A stretch of 64,000 nt of DNA, from positions 214,290-278,289 of the forward strand of contig WTPW01000705.1 in NCBI GenBank assembly GCA_009809945.1, read 5' to 3'. The notes beneath the pieces are model-generated. The model ran no database searches. It saw nothing but the letters and a program-made list of their open reading frames with translations, and had not been told where the DNA came from. Position numbers and translations under genes: made by a program. Below, in pieces: positions 33,089-43,806 of the stretch. Numbering within the stretch: the first letter of the stretch is position 1; every line of letters starts with the position of its first letter. Source of the stretch: Gigaspora margarita. Lineage: Eukaryota; Glomeromycota; Glomeromycetes; Diversisporales; Gigasporaceae.

Positions 33089-33861
33089 AGAAAGTCAGTA
33101 AATCACGTAATTATCTGAGGAGGTCACCCATCTATCACAAGGACCCTGAAATATATAGAGAGAAGTAGGGTTTTAGTTTGCTTATTTTTGGTCTTTTTGT
33201 GCAGATTATTTTCTTTTATAATAATTAGTTTGCTTATTTTTGCCTTTTTTCTTGCAGATCTTTTTATATTTAGTAATTTTTGTAAAACCTTACCCTTTTG
33301 TAGATATTTTGGGGTCCTCTATCACGTCCTATATATATATGTATAAACAGCCAATAATATTGAAGCAAAATCGATTATTAGTTAATCACAGATAGTTGCT
33401 ACATAGTAAAGTCTAAATTCTACTATGTCAACCGATAGTTATCGATTAAGTAAACTTGTTTGGAAGATCAAAATACACATACTCTAAAATTTTTATTAAA
33501 ATTGAAGAAATTTTTATTATTTAACTTTTAATTTTTACGTTCGTCAAATATATTTTTTTAAAAAATTTTAATTTTTCTGTTGAACGTAAAAATCAAAAGT
33601 CAATTAATAAAAAATTTTCTAATACTTGTGAAAAATTTATAATAAGTGTATTTTGACCTTCTGAATAAGTTTACTTAAGCGACTTTATCGATTTACTTAG
33701 TAAAATTTAGACTTTACTATGTAGTGCTTTTGTCAATTATGGCATAGCTTATTTTTAGTCAAAGCCATTTTTGAGTTTTATAAAATTTGATTGATCAATA
33801 GTCCTATCACAGGGGGTCAGAACCTATGTAAACTCTAACCACATAATTTACTGCACTTCTC
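33089..33861. mobile_element. PIF/Harbinger-type foldback element, copy 2
   Basis: Ends AGAAAGTCAGTAAATCAC and (reverse complement) GAGAAGTGCAGTAAATTATG, flanked by TTA (33086-33088, 33862-33864). Arms pair through CTACATAGTAAAGTCTAAAT and its counterpart near 33700-33722. It equals 6460-7551 without the central insertion there, but itself carries MITE copy C (33140-33318). It lies inside the GGTTCTTA-array element. Confidence 0.8.
33140..33318. mobile_element. AGGACCCC MITE, copy C, with empty site at 6.5 kb
   Basis: Flanked by CTATCACA (33132-33139) and CTATCACG (33319-33326). The homologous foldback at 6485-6525 reads straight through as TTATCACATCCTATATA with a single copy of the target, which is a natural empty site. 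The ends are worn (AGGACCCTGAAATATATA). Confidence 0.9.
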
Positions 33862-33940
33862 TTATGTTTTTGAAATAGAACCTAAAGGTTCTAAACCAAA
33901 TCTGAATCTAAACCAACCTAACTATCCTTAGCTGAGTTGG

Positions 33941-34534
33941 AGATATATCTCCTGAGAAGATGCATTTCTTGCAAGAGATGCTATTATTTCTCTTTTTTTA
34001 AATAGATAAAATTATAAGAAGTATAAATATATATTTTTTATTTTGTTCTTTTTTATAAAAAATTTTAATTTGCTTTAATAAGCTTGAAATAAATTCTTTT
34101 TAAACATCAATTTTGGTAACATGTATAGTTATAGTAAGCTAAACTAGCAAACCAAGTCAGATTAGTAGATCTGTAATCTGGGTTATACCAAGAGACATTG
34201 GTATGGTACATGCAGCCTAGTCACATCAAATTATATTAATGGTACTAAAATTTTTGTTAATCATTTACTTATAAAATTGAATCTAATAGATTAAATTTTT
34301 TATATATTTTTTATTTTTTTTATATTTGTGCTAAAATTTTTAAAGTGGCTTTTTTTAAAAATTAAATTTTTTTAATAAAAGTTTTAAAAAGCTTATAACT
34401 AAATACATAGTTGAATAAAGCTTGTCAAATACTACTTAAATATATAAAATTTTTTTGCAATTGAACTTTTAGATAAAAAGCTTTTGCAATTTACATTTTA
34501 AATAAAATATTTAATATGATTAGGCTGTACACAC
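33941..34534. other. AT-rich region with a mosaic motif
   Basis: No gene. At 34150-34200 the phrase CAGATTAGTAGATCTGTAAT plus GGGTTATACCAAGAG recurs in variant form at 1110-1145, 23725-23755 and 26710-26750, in different repeat contexts. Confidence 0.5.
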
Positions 34535-35130
34535 CATATACTAATAGATGTGTTGGAAGCTATTGAGGCATTTATGCTATATACAAAAAAATGCAAACTG
34601 GCATTGGGCAATACAAACTCAAGATAAGTTCAAAGTAGTATAAAAATTTTTCTAAGATACAAAAAAAAAATCAAGCTTAACAAAACCAAGCAAAATGTAA
34701 ATAAACTTTATAAAATAGAATTAGATTAAAGCTAAAGCTAAAAAAAAAAAACTATATAAAATAAAGTCTTGAAGAAGTTTTTTACAAACTAGACCACAGA
34801 GATATATTAAAAAAAAAGAACATGTGTTTTAAAGGCATAAAAAAGTTCTTTAAGGCACATAATATCTGGCTAGCCAATCTTTTCAAACTAATAGTTTGAA
34901 GTTAAAATATCAAAGACATTTTTATAAAAATAATAAGATGCAGGTACTGGGTTTGGGTAAACTTTATAAGAGCAGAAATAGATAATATTAGCAGTTTAAG
35001 TTTATTTTTAATTGCAAGTATTGGTTGATACCATGGTATAAATTACCAAAGTATAGATAAAAACCTATATAGAACAGATACTGCTTTATCAAGTTTTTGC
35101 AAGGATACCTGCTCTATTTCTTAAATTGTA
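34535..35130 (+). mobile_element. SINE-like fragment (copy 4), worn
   Basis: Aligns in order with copy 1: GAACATGTGTTTTAAAGGCA, TAGCCAATCTTTTCAAACTA, GGGTTTGGGTAAACTTTATA, AGCAGAAATAGATAATATTA, AGATACTGCTTTATCAAG. The tRNA-like head and 3' end are not recognisable. The sequence has drifted strongly towards A/T. Confidence 0.65.
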
Positions 35131-35940
35131 TTGCAAACAAATTTGCTTGCAAACTTTTTATAAATTTAAATTTTTTTAATAAAATTTTAAATATTTTTCT
35201 AAGTAATAAGTTTAATTTTAGTTATTTTATTAACTTTGTTAAAAAAAATTTTTAAAATATTAAAAAACTTTAGTTACAGCTCTTTTCAATAATCACTTGT
35301 ACACATAAATTCCAAAACCCTTTTTATAAATTTTATAAATAACTGTTAAGAAAATACTACAAGATAGCATCTATTATTTAGGGATAGAAATTAGAGACTA
35401 TCTGCTAGTAGCTTCAGAGTTCATTACTTACCATGGAAATGGCACTTGTAGTTTAGAGGCAAAGTTCATAAACTGCCTGATGACAAGTTTAGAGTTTATC
35501 ACTTATGACAAAAATAGTACTAGGTTTGTTCTTCAATAGGAGGAAGTACGGGCATATGAAGTTTATAAAAAAGAAACTATACTTTTTTATCTCTACAAGT
35601 AAAAATACTAGTAATAACAGTTTTTCTTCTTTGAAATTTCAAAATGTGAGCTTTTTAGTGTACTTCTTCAAAAGATCAACAGTGTTTACTCTGTCTAAAT
35701 TAGGAAGGCACCTACTATATTGAAATCAAGGTCACAAGTTAGTTTTGAAAACAAAATAAACAAAGAATGACATATAAGATTTTTTGAAGAAATCATCAAA
35801 AAAATTTTTAGTGGAATATTCTAGAAGCTTCTTTTTTTTTTCTTTTCATTTTCTTTTCTTTTTTCTTTTAACATATGTATGTCAGGCTATAGACTTTCTT
35901 TTTGCTTTTTTTATCATGTTTTTTTTTATTTGGTTTTTGC
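35131..35940. other. Unassigned region with short frames
   Basis: Frames of 72 and 60 codons (35505-35723, 35784-35966) exist. The first has a fairly mixed composition, but neither shows a domain, and the second is a phenylalanine-rich product of T-rich DNA. Nothing else was recognised. Confidence 0.35.
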
Positions 35941-36213
35941 TTAGGGGAGTGCCATTTATCTTCTGATTTTTAGGATAGGGGTCAGAAAATTATCAGGTCC
36001 TAATAGCAAATAACTTTTGATTGGCTAAAATTATTAAAATTTTTAAAAATTTTTAAACTTTAATATTAAATAACTCTTGAACTAGTAATCTGTTTTGAAT
36101 GTTTTTACTACTAAAATATTTGCCTTAATGAGATGATTCTAGTGAGCCTAAAATCATTACAATCCAATCACAGAATCCTAATATCATTATAGATTTGTAC
36201 TACTTTAATTACC

Positions 36214-36402
36214 GTATACTTCTGAAATTAAGCATCCCCAGAAAATAAGCACCCCCACATCCTATATTCACTTGAAATTAAGCACCTCTTTAAATAGTTA
36301 CTAGGCTAAAAACTGGTTAAAACCAGTTTGCATCAGTCACATAATATCCTGAAAATAAGCACCCATATAATAAAAAAAGGGTGCTTAATTTTGGAAATAT
36401 AC
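36214..36402. mobile_element. Small inverted-repeat element with TTAAGCACC motifs
   Basis: Ends GTATACTTCTGAAATTAAGC and (reverse complement) GTATATTTCCAAAATTAAGC. The phrase AAATTAAGCACC or AAATAAGCACCC recurs five times within 190 bp. No TSD fixed. Confidence 0.65.
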
Positions 36403-36432
36403 AATATATTATTTTCATATATATTAAAAATG

Positions 36433-36745
36433 GGTCCATTTTATTTCACCAAAAATTACTTTACAGACACTTCATTTCACTGACAAATTATTCACTGACA
36501 AGTTCATTTTACTGATAATTCATTTCACCAAAGCTCATTTCACTGACAAATTTTTTTTTATAAAGCACACTAACTTCAACTCTAGTTTTATTCTGACCCT
36601 ACTCGACTCTAATAACAATAACCAGAATTACTTTGTTAGTGAAATGAGCTTTAGTAAAATGAACTGTTGGTAAAATGAACTTGTCAGTGAATAATTTGTC
36701 AATGAAATAGGGTATCTGTGAAGTGATTGTTAGTGAAATGATTGC
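36433..36745. repeat. Foldback built from TTCATTTCACTGACAA repeats
   Basis: The left arm (36433-36550) has about seven variants of TTCATTTCACTGACAA. The right arm (36635-36745) has the same number in inverse orientation (TTAGTGAAATGA), around a unique centre with telomere-like ACCCTACTCGACTCTAATAA. Individual repeats in the arms correspond in order. Confidence 0.75.
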
Positions 36746-36832
36746 TATCTTTAAAAATTATTATTAAAGATCTTATAAACTTTAATATTAAATAACTCTT
36801 GAACCAGTGATCTGATTTGGATTATTTTACTA

Positions 36833-37849
36833 TAGTGCGCCAAGTCACTTCTCATCAAATGCGCCAAATTTGGCTAGATATATTCAAGGTATACCAAATT
36901 TGGCTAGATATATCCAAGATGCGCCAAATTTAGATTTGGCTATATATAAAAATTTGTAACTCAGCCTATATTTTTTTAAAAAATTTTATTTTTCCGTCGA
37001 ACGTAAAAATCAAAAGTCAATTAATAAAAAATTCTCTAATACTTATGAAATTTTGTGATAAGTGTATTTTGATCTGCTAAATAAGGTTACTTAATCAAGT
37101 TTAATCAGTTTGCTTAGTAAAATTTAGACTTTACTATGTAGCAACATTTGTCAATTGTGGGGCGAATATAAAACTTTAATATTTCTGTCAAACGTAAAAA
37201 TTAAAAGTCAATTAATAAAAAATTCTCTAATACTTATGAAACTTTTGTAGTAAGTGTATTTTGATCTGTTGAATAAGGTTACTTAATCGATTTTTTCGAT
37301 TTGCTTAGTAAAATTTAGACTTTACTATGTAGCAATATTTGTCAATTGTGGGGCGAATATATTTTTTTAAAAAATTTTAATTTTTTCGTCAAACGTAAAA
37401 ATCAAAAGTCAATTAATAAAAAATTTTCAAATGCTTATGAAATTTTGTCTTAAGTGTATTTTGATCTGCTGAATAAGGTTACTTAATCGATTTATTTCAA
37501 TTTGCTTAGTAAAATTTAGACTTTACTATGTAGCAACTTTTGTTAATTATCGTTTTCACGCCAATTTTATGTAGATCGAATATATGTGATGCCAATTTTA
37601 ATATAAATTATATGTAACAACAAGGCGCCAATTTTATAGCTCACATAATAAATTGTATAAATTTTTTAAATTTTAATGCCATATAATTTTGATATTTGGA
37701 CTTTTAAAAAAATTTTAACCGATAAGTTTGATAGAACTAAAGATAAAGATTTATTTTTATCAGTTAATTATTAAATAAATCTTTGGATTTTATAGTTATA
37801 AGATTTTAAAATGCAATCAGAATTTGATGAGAAGTGACTTGGCGCACCA
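36833..37849. mobile_element. Mariner-type element carrying a ~190-bp triple repeat
   Basis: Ends TAGTGCGCCAAGTCACTTCT and (reverse complement) TGGTGCGCCAAGTCACTTCT, identical further to CATCAAAT, flanked by TA (36831-36832, 37850-37851). It interrupts a core module exactly at its ACTACCAAAA sequence, which restores itself on removal. Inside near the left end are several TGCGCCAAATTTGGCTAGAT-like subterminal repeats. No ORF. Confidence 0.88.
36969..37548 (+). repeat. Three tandem ~190-bp units
   Basis: Units at about 36969-37167, 37168-37357 and 37358-37548 each contain CGTAAAAATCAAAAGTCAAT and TTTGCTTAGTAAAATTTAGA, ending with ACTTTACTATGTAGCAA. The unit is homologous to the right arm of the foldback at 33089-33861 (and 6460-7551), so one arm of a different element was captured and amplified here. 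Confidence 0.85.
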
Positions 37850-38409
37850 TACCAAAATGCTTGTCTCAATGAGATGATTCTAATAAATGTAAAAAGGTTA
37901 AATTCTGATAACAAAATCCAGAGATAGTTATAGATTTGTGTTATTTTAGTATAATTTATTAAAAATAATACAAATCTATAATGATTACTGGATTTCATAA
38001 TCAGAATTTAATGATTTTAGGTTTATTAGAATCGTCTTAATAAGATGAGCATTTTGGTAGTAAAATCATCCAAATTGGATTACTGGTTCAAGAGTTATTT
38101 AATATTAAAGTTTATAAGATCTTTAATAAAATTTTAAATATAAACGAAAATAATATAATGATTTTGGGATCCTGTAATTAGATTTTTGATGATTTTAGGC
38201 TTGTTGGAATTGTCTCATTGAGGCAAATATTTTGGTAGTAAAGTCATCCAAAAAGGATCACTGATTCAAGAGTTATTTAATATTAAATTTTAAAAATTTT
38301 AAAAATTTAATAATTTTAGCCAATCAAATTGCAGTATTTGATGATCAGGTGGGGGAGGGAGGGTATCTTCTTAGTAGCAAAAAATCAGATAAGAAATGGT
38401 GCTCCCTTA

Positions 38410-38826
38410 GGTATGTAGTTATTCTCCTTTTTTATATATCCTTTTATTCATTTTCCTATATACTCTCTTCTTGAGTTACTATATAAACTTTTAGTTTGAT
38501 TATACAGATATTGTTAGTTAATAGTTCTGCCAAGATCTAGATAGAAGAAGTTTTAAAGGAAAGTTGGTGGTTATGACTGGCTAAAGATTCATGCTGGTGA
38601 TCTATTATGGAGGTTATATTATAACCTTGGTAATTAGTAAGGTGAAATCTACTCTGGCAGGTTGCAAATAAGTGCCTTGGTAACTAGATAATTCATATTT
38701 TAGTTGTAAGGTTTTAAAAACTATAGTAGGATAAACATTTGCATATATAATCTTTCTTTTTATAAATAAAATATAGTATGACCACCAGGTTAATTAACAA
38801 AAAAAAAACTTTAGTGTAATAAACAC
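38410..38826. other. AT-rich spacer
   Basis: No gene or clear element was recognised. Confidence 0.5.
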
Positions 38827-39253
38827 AGGTTGAACAAATAAATACCAGGTATATACCAGATATATAATGGAAAACAAGTTTTTTAGTATGTATCCAGTAT
38901 TCAACCAGGGATTCACCAAATAACAGATGCATATTAGTAGCATATAGGATACATAACAGTAAGCTACTGGAAGGTAGGTTGATATTGGTAACATAACAGT
39001 AACATACCAGAACATCCTAGTATCTTACTGTTAGTCCAAATATAACTAACAGTAAGATACCAGGATGTCCTGGTATGTTACTGTAATGTTATCAATATCG
39101 ACCTACCTCCCGGTAGCTTACTGTTATGTATCCTATATGCTACTGATATGCATCTGTTATTTGGTAAATCCCTAGTTGAATACTGGGTACATACAGAGAA
39201 ACTTGTTTTCTGTTATATATCTGGTATATACCTAGTATTTATTTGTTCAACCT
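38827..39253. mobile_element. Near-perfect 430-bp palindrome
   Basis: Starts AGGTTGAACAAATAAATACC and its reverse complement ends the unit. The arms (to about 39030 and from about 39050) agree nearly throughout, around TCCAAATATAACTA. The arms repeat ACCAGG-type motifs (TATATACCAGATATATAATG, TACCAGGATGTCCTGGTATG). No TSD fixed. It could form a cruciform; frames inside are symmetrical by-products. Confidence 0.85.
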
Positions 39254-39807
39254 ATGAAAAGTTAAAGTATATATATTAAGACTTTTATTATAAAAATTTT
39301 TCTTTAAATTTTCTAAATTTTATTTGTTTCTGTCTATAAAAAAAATATTTACTTCTAATACAAGTCTTAATTTTTACAAGTAGATCACTTAAGTGCAATA
39401 ATAAAAGTTGTAATTCTTTATATAAACTATAATATTATATTAAAAATTATATTTTTAAACCAATATACTATCAAAAAGATCAGGTTGTTTTGTTTGTTTT
39501 GACTTCACATTACACCAGATCTTATAGAGTGCATTACAATCCACTAGCACAAAATAATAAAATTCTAGTTTAAAAAACTTTTATTTCCAATATAGTAAAA
39601 TTTTTTTAGAAAATATAACTATCATTTATAATATTTCAGAAGTCTCTTTACAAACAGCACTTAAAGTATCTTGGGTATCTCTGGGATTCTTTTCAATTAG
39701 ATATACTTCACTTAGAAACACTTTTTTAATCTTGAAAAATAGTAATGTTTAATGAATATAAGCATTAAAGCTCAAAATTAACTTAAAAAGATGTAGTTAA
39801 CTATATA
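39254..39807. other. AT-rich spacer
   Basis: No gene or repeat end was recognised. Confidence 0.5.
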
Positions 39808-40054
39808 TTGGGTGATTCAATAGAGATTAAGCAAATTTTTTTTAATAATTTTTTTTTAAAAGTTTAAATCAAGATTATTTAACAAAAACTTGATCAATTT
39901 ACTAAAAATTTTTTTAAATTAATTCTATAGGTTTATGAAACTAATTTAAAAAATTTATCAAATTTGATTAAATTTTTGTTAAGTTATTTCTGTTCAAAAT
40001 TTCAAAAAAATTTTATTATAAAAAATTTGCTTGATTTCTATTGACTCATTCACA
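39808..40054. mobile_element. TA-flanked MITE (TCAATAGAAA family), copy 2
   Basis: Ends TTGGGTGATTCAATAGAGAT and (reverse complement) TGTGAATGAGTCAATAGAAA, both reaching AAGCAAATTTTTT. TA is on the left (39806-39807) and TG on the right, a decayed TA. Same palindromic layout as 32484-32735. Confidence 0.75.
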
Positions 40055-40170
40055 TGTGTAGTTTGAGAAAAAGCTTGAAAATAGTAATAACTTTGTAATA
40101 ATTAAGCTAAAATTAATTACAGATACTCGAAGCTTTATTTAGATATGAAGAAATGTTTATAAGTAGTTTT

Positions 40171-40374
40171 TTTTTTTTGTTTTTTAACCTCCCTCCACTA
40201 TCCTGAAGGTGTCTGAAGGTCCTAGACACCTTAGAATTTCTCTCACTCTCTAAGGCCAGAGTTATCATTCGGCGGAGATCGATGGCAGGCATATGGCCTC
40301 TACTTCGTCACCGAACTAGTGAGACAACTCATGCTCCATTAAGTCCGTCTCCTGACGTCCCGGGTCCCTGGTAA
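40171..40374 (-). mobile_element. GC-rich SINE-like insertion, 12-bp TSD
   Basis: ATAAGTAGTTTT occurs at 40159-40170 and 40375-40386. The insert's minus strand ends in a poly(A)-like tail (T-rich 40171-40185). It starts near TTACCAGGGACCCGGGACGT and includes GGCCATATGCCTGCCATCGA, far richer in GC than anything nearby. B-box-like AGTTCGGTGAC is weak. It is a retroposed small RNA or transcript end; the parent was not recognised. Confidence 0.85.
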
Positions 40375-40386
40375 ATAAGTAGTTTT

Positions 40387-42656
40387 ATGTTTCGAAATCT
40401 TGAATTAATGTCAAAATTAGATTTTTAGTATGGTTTAATTTAATAATAAAAACCTTATACATTTATTCTTGTTTTTTTTAAGGTCTAAATTTAAGATAGC
40501 TTATTATATTATCGTGTATTACGAAAGATTATGACTCATTTTATGATTTATTATAATTTTTATAAAACGGTGACTAAATTAAATCGGTTTAATCCATTCC
40601 TAATAACTATTCCTAATATTGAGTTGTGTATTATATATTCAAAGTTCTTAGTTAGAACGTATCAATATATAAAATTATTATATCGTTTTTAACAAAGGAT
40701 TTTTGATTGGTCGATTATCATGTGATCAGTAAAATGACCAATCATAATAAGTATTTCAATTTCATGTGATTGACCAATCTATAGCGCATCACTACAATTC
40801 TTAGTAAATCACTGCGTAAACCTCAACAATATCACCATCCTTGCTATTAATTTTGAGCCAAGATGTATGAGAATAGCTAAATTACATTATAATACTTGTG
40901 CACTATTTCGATTTCTAGAAAATCGAATCTAGGTTGATGCGTGAGAACGCCCTTAAAATCTCACCCTTACTGATTCTAATCTTATATTAACTCATAACCT
41001 GAACTTAAATTTTCTAATATATAGTAAAATATATACAGCAGTGTTTGAATACTATTCATAAAATCTTGAATAATTATTTGTACTTTTTAATTAATTGTTA
41101 TACGTATACAGTAATTATTTAATTAATTATTAACGTTAATTCATTTAAAATTTTAATTCGTTCAAGCAAGGTCAAATAGCGTGTCAAAACTATTTGATTG
41201 GTAAATTTCCTGTTTTTTAAGTTCAAAGATCTAATATTTATTAATTACCGTTAAAAATATAATGATAAAACATCAATTATTATTTAATTTACTCCTGTAA
41301 ATCGAATCTCAATAAAATGCAACCTCCTTAATTGCTTTAAAGTCTATACAATCTTCTATAAAAGTAAAGTCATCTATGCATATTATAGCCGAGCTGAAAA
41401 TTAGAGGAGGAATTAAAAATTTAGTGAGCACAAATTTTTTCAAATATAATTAAATAATTTATATACTGTAGTATAATATCTGGTATACAGTATAATAGCA
41501 GATAGTAAATTTATTTATATCAAACAATATGAATATTATGTCATTGTAAACGTTAAACCCTGTTATACACTGTTATACACGTGAGATCATACTAACACAT
41601 TAAATAAATCACAGCATATTTGTTGTATAACACATGCACAAGTATACCATTTATAAAGTCATTCAACGGAGAAAACTGAACTAAAACTCCAGAAAAACAA
41701 ATATTTTTTTCAGCCGATTAATTAAGTAGCCCCAATATTAATATAATATATTTATAAATAAAGTCATCATCTAAATTTGGAGACAATATGAAAAAAGACG
41801 ACAAGATATAAATTTGTTGGTTATGATTAAATTTGTTGGTCATGATTATATGGTGCACCAAGCTACTTGTCGCCAAATTTGTCAAGTATTTAATTAGCCA
41901 ATTAAAAAAAAAAACATTATTATTATGTGTATAATACGTAAAGATACATAATTCTTCTGCTAATTTATAAATTGAACCACTCAAAAATCTTGTAAGATTA
42001 TATTTAAAAATTTGATTTCATGTAAATTGGTCAAATGTTCCACAAACTTTAATTAGAAACGATTCTTGTATACAAAGTCGATTTTAACTTTCACTATGTA
42101 AAAGAGCTAATAAAACGATATTTCTTTTTGAATAAAGGTTTGAGTTTTTATGAGCAAGTCATTTAATGCAAATAAGCGATGATGAAAAATGGTAAGAATT
42201 TTAATTTAACCATTTAGAATTTCTGCTGTAACATTACGCACGTACGTACGTGCGTACGTTACATTTGAGAATGAATTAATAAAAAATTAAGCAGGGATAA
42301 ACCAACAATCAATAGGGTTTGCAGATATTGATAAAAAGATAGTTAAACTCATTTCAAAGTAATATTGGGTGATAAGGCACAAATGGTAGCATGGGTAGTA
42401 GTTATGGCGTTTCTAATTACACCAATAGTATTTTGAGATTTATAAAATTAAAGACGGTTAGTCAACGCTATAAGTGCATTTATAGTATCTAAAACTGCTC
42501 ATGCTATTTGTAAATGCTTTACAATTAGAGTTTAATTAGATTATGCATTTAGAGAACGGACCAAAGAATTTTTGCATTTAAGTTTTATTATGAAAAAAAC
42601 TTATAGCAATAAATGAAATGCTATCGTTTCGTATTCGTTTTAATAATCGTTTAATA

Positions 42657-42702
<46 letters not shown>

Positions 42703-43806
42703 CAATGCCTTTATTAATTTGCCAAATGTTTAACATATAGTATCATCAGAGACGAGCTATTTAATAAAAAAAAAATTGGTTTCTCCATAGAAAACTAACA
42801 CACATTTGTCTTTTAATTAAACTTTATGACATGTTATCACTTTGGAACGAAGTTTTTGATGATATTTTTTTGGAGTGGCTGACAACCTCTTTGAACAAAT
42901 AAAAGTATATTGTTATTATAGTAATTGATAACATTTCTTTAAAATGCTAAGCATGGGTTAATTGGATATAGAATATCTCAATAAGAAGTTGAATAAACAC
43001 CACAACCTTGGAGCCAACGAACCCTAGTGTAAAGTAAAACAAATTATTTAATGTTGCATAGGCTATTTGTTTTTTCTAACATGCTTGTTCGATGATATTG
43101 CATTCCAATGTTTGTTATTTTTCGTTTGTGCATGTGTATTTCATAAAATTATAGATTTTCGCAAAGATCCCTGAATTAGTTTTTTAATTGGATATGCAAA
43201 ATTTTAGCTTCGGAAAATCTTAGTTATGGAAGAACACATCTACATAGCATATACTGTATACATACTGTATATGCACGCACATCCGTAGTTATTCATATAA
43301 CAGATTAGGAATATATGCTATATTTAATATTTAAAGAACTTACGTAAAAAAAATGTCAAAAAATTTATTATTAAATTGATAACATTTTAATAAAATACAT
43401 TTAAGGAAAAAAAAATCTTATATAATCTTAAATTGTTACTAGTTAAAGTGTTTTTATATGATTCGAATGATATAATATCATACACAACAAAGAAAAACTA
43501 ATTACGAATACGAAACGAAAACGAAACAGAAACGCGAATAGATTTAAATAATATTAAAATAATGTTGTAATACCGAAATAAATAAAATAAATAACGATTA
43601 ATTCGGAAATAAAATAAAAAAGATAATAATGCGCAACAAAGACGACAATGCACAATATGATGTGCAATATGATGTGATTTTATAAAAAATATCGTGATGA
43701 AGTGATGAAAAAAAGGATCTTTTTTTTCAATTTTACATGATCCAATAAACAATTGAAGAAATTGTTATTAATAAACATTTGAATGAAATTGTTCATGCTC
43801 TTTGAA
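40387..43806. other. Low-repeat AT-rich region, possible gene relics
   Basis: Less repetitive than the rest. It includes a CGTACGTACG run (42240-42258), a 44-base T tract at 42659-42702 and the possible kinase relic at 41905-42050. The T tract is followed by TTCAATGCCTTTATTAATTT, i.e. AATAAAGGCATTGAA plus poly(A) on the minus strand, so a minus-strand retrocopy end is likely; its other boundary was not found. No intact gene seen. Confidence 0.5.
41905..42050 (-). pseudogene. Possible protein-kinase catalytic-loop relic
   Basis: On the minus strand one frame gives KFVEHLTNLHEIKFLNIILQ then DF, and after a frameshift SGSIYKLAEELCIFT. This has the order of a kinase catalytic loop (LHEI..IIHRDFHSGNI), a family known to be expanded in arbuscular-mycorrhizal fungi. 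The HRD triad and the later DFG/DLG region are not visible. Support is limited to some 35 residues, so it may be chance. Confidence 0.25.

Larger units (their letters stand above)
32141..33940. mobile_element. Possible hAT-like element with GGTTCTTA arrays (interrupted)
   Basis: Degenerate TTAGGTTCTTAGGTT arrays fill 32160-32450; the inverse-orientation counterpart (AACCTAAAGGTTCTAAACCA) is at 32940-33085 and 33870-33930. Candidate ends TAGAGATGGTAAAGTT and (reverse complement) TAAGGATAGTTAGGTT match at 11 of 16, mostly differing by transitions. The 8-mers outside match at only half their positions, so the boundary is weak. Three other elements (32484-32735, 32788-32940, 33089-33861) are nested inside. 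Confidence 0.45.
35944..38406. mobile_element. 2.46-kb Harbinger-type element with core modules and nested insertions
   Basis: Ends GGGGAGTGCCATTTATCTTC and (reverse complement) GGGAGCACCATTTCTTATCT, then TGATTTTT, flanked by TTA (35941-35943, 38407-38409). Next to each end is AATTTTAGCCAATCAAA-type sequence and a core module (36081-36155 plus, 38160-38275 minus), so the outer parts form a foldback. Further modules are at 36795-36830 continuing at 37850-37905, and at 37978-38096. Nested inside are 36214-36402, 36433-36745 and the mariner-type 36833-37849. No transposase. Confidence 0.8.
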
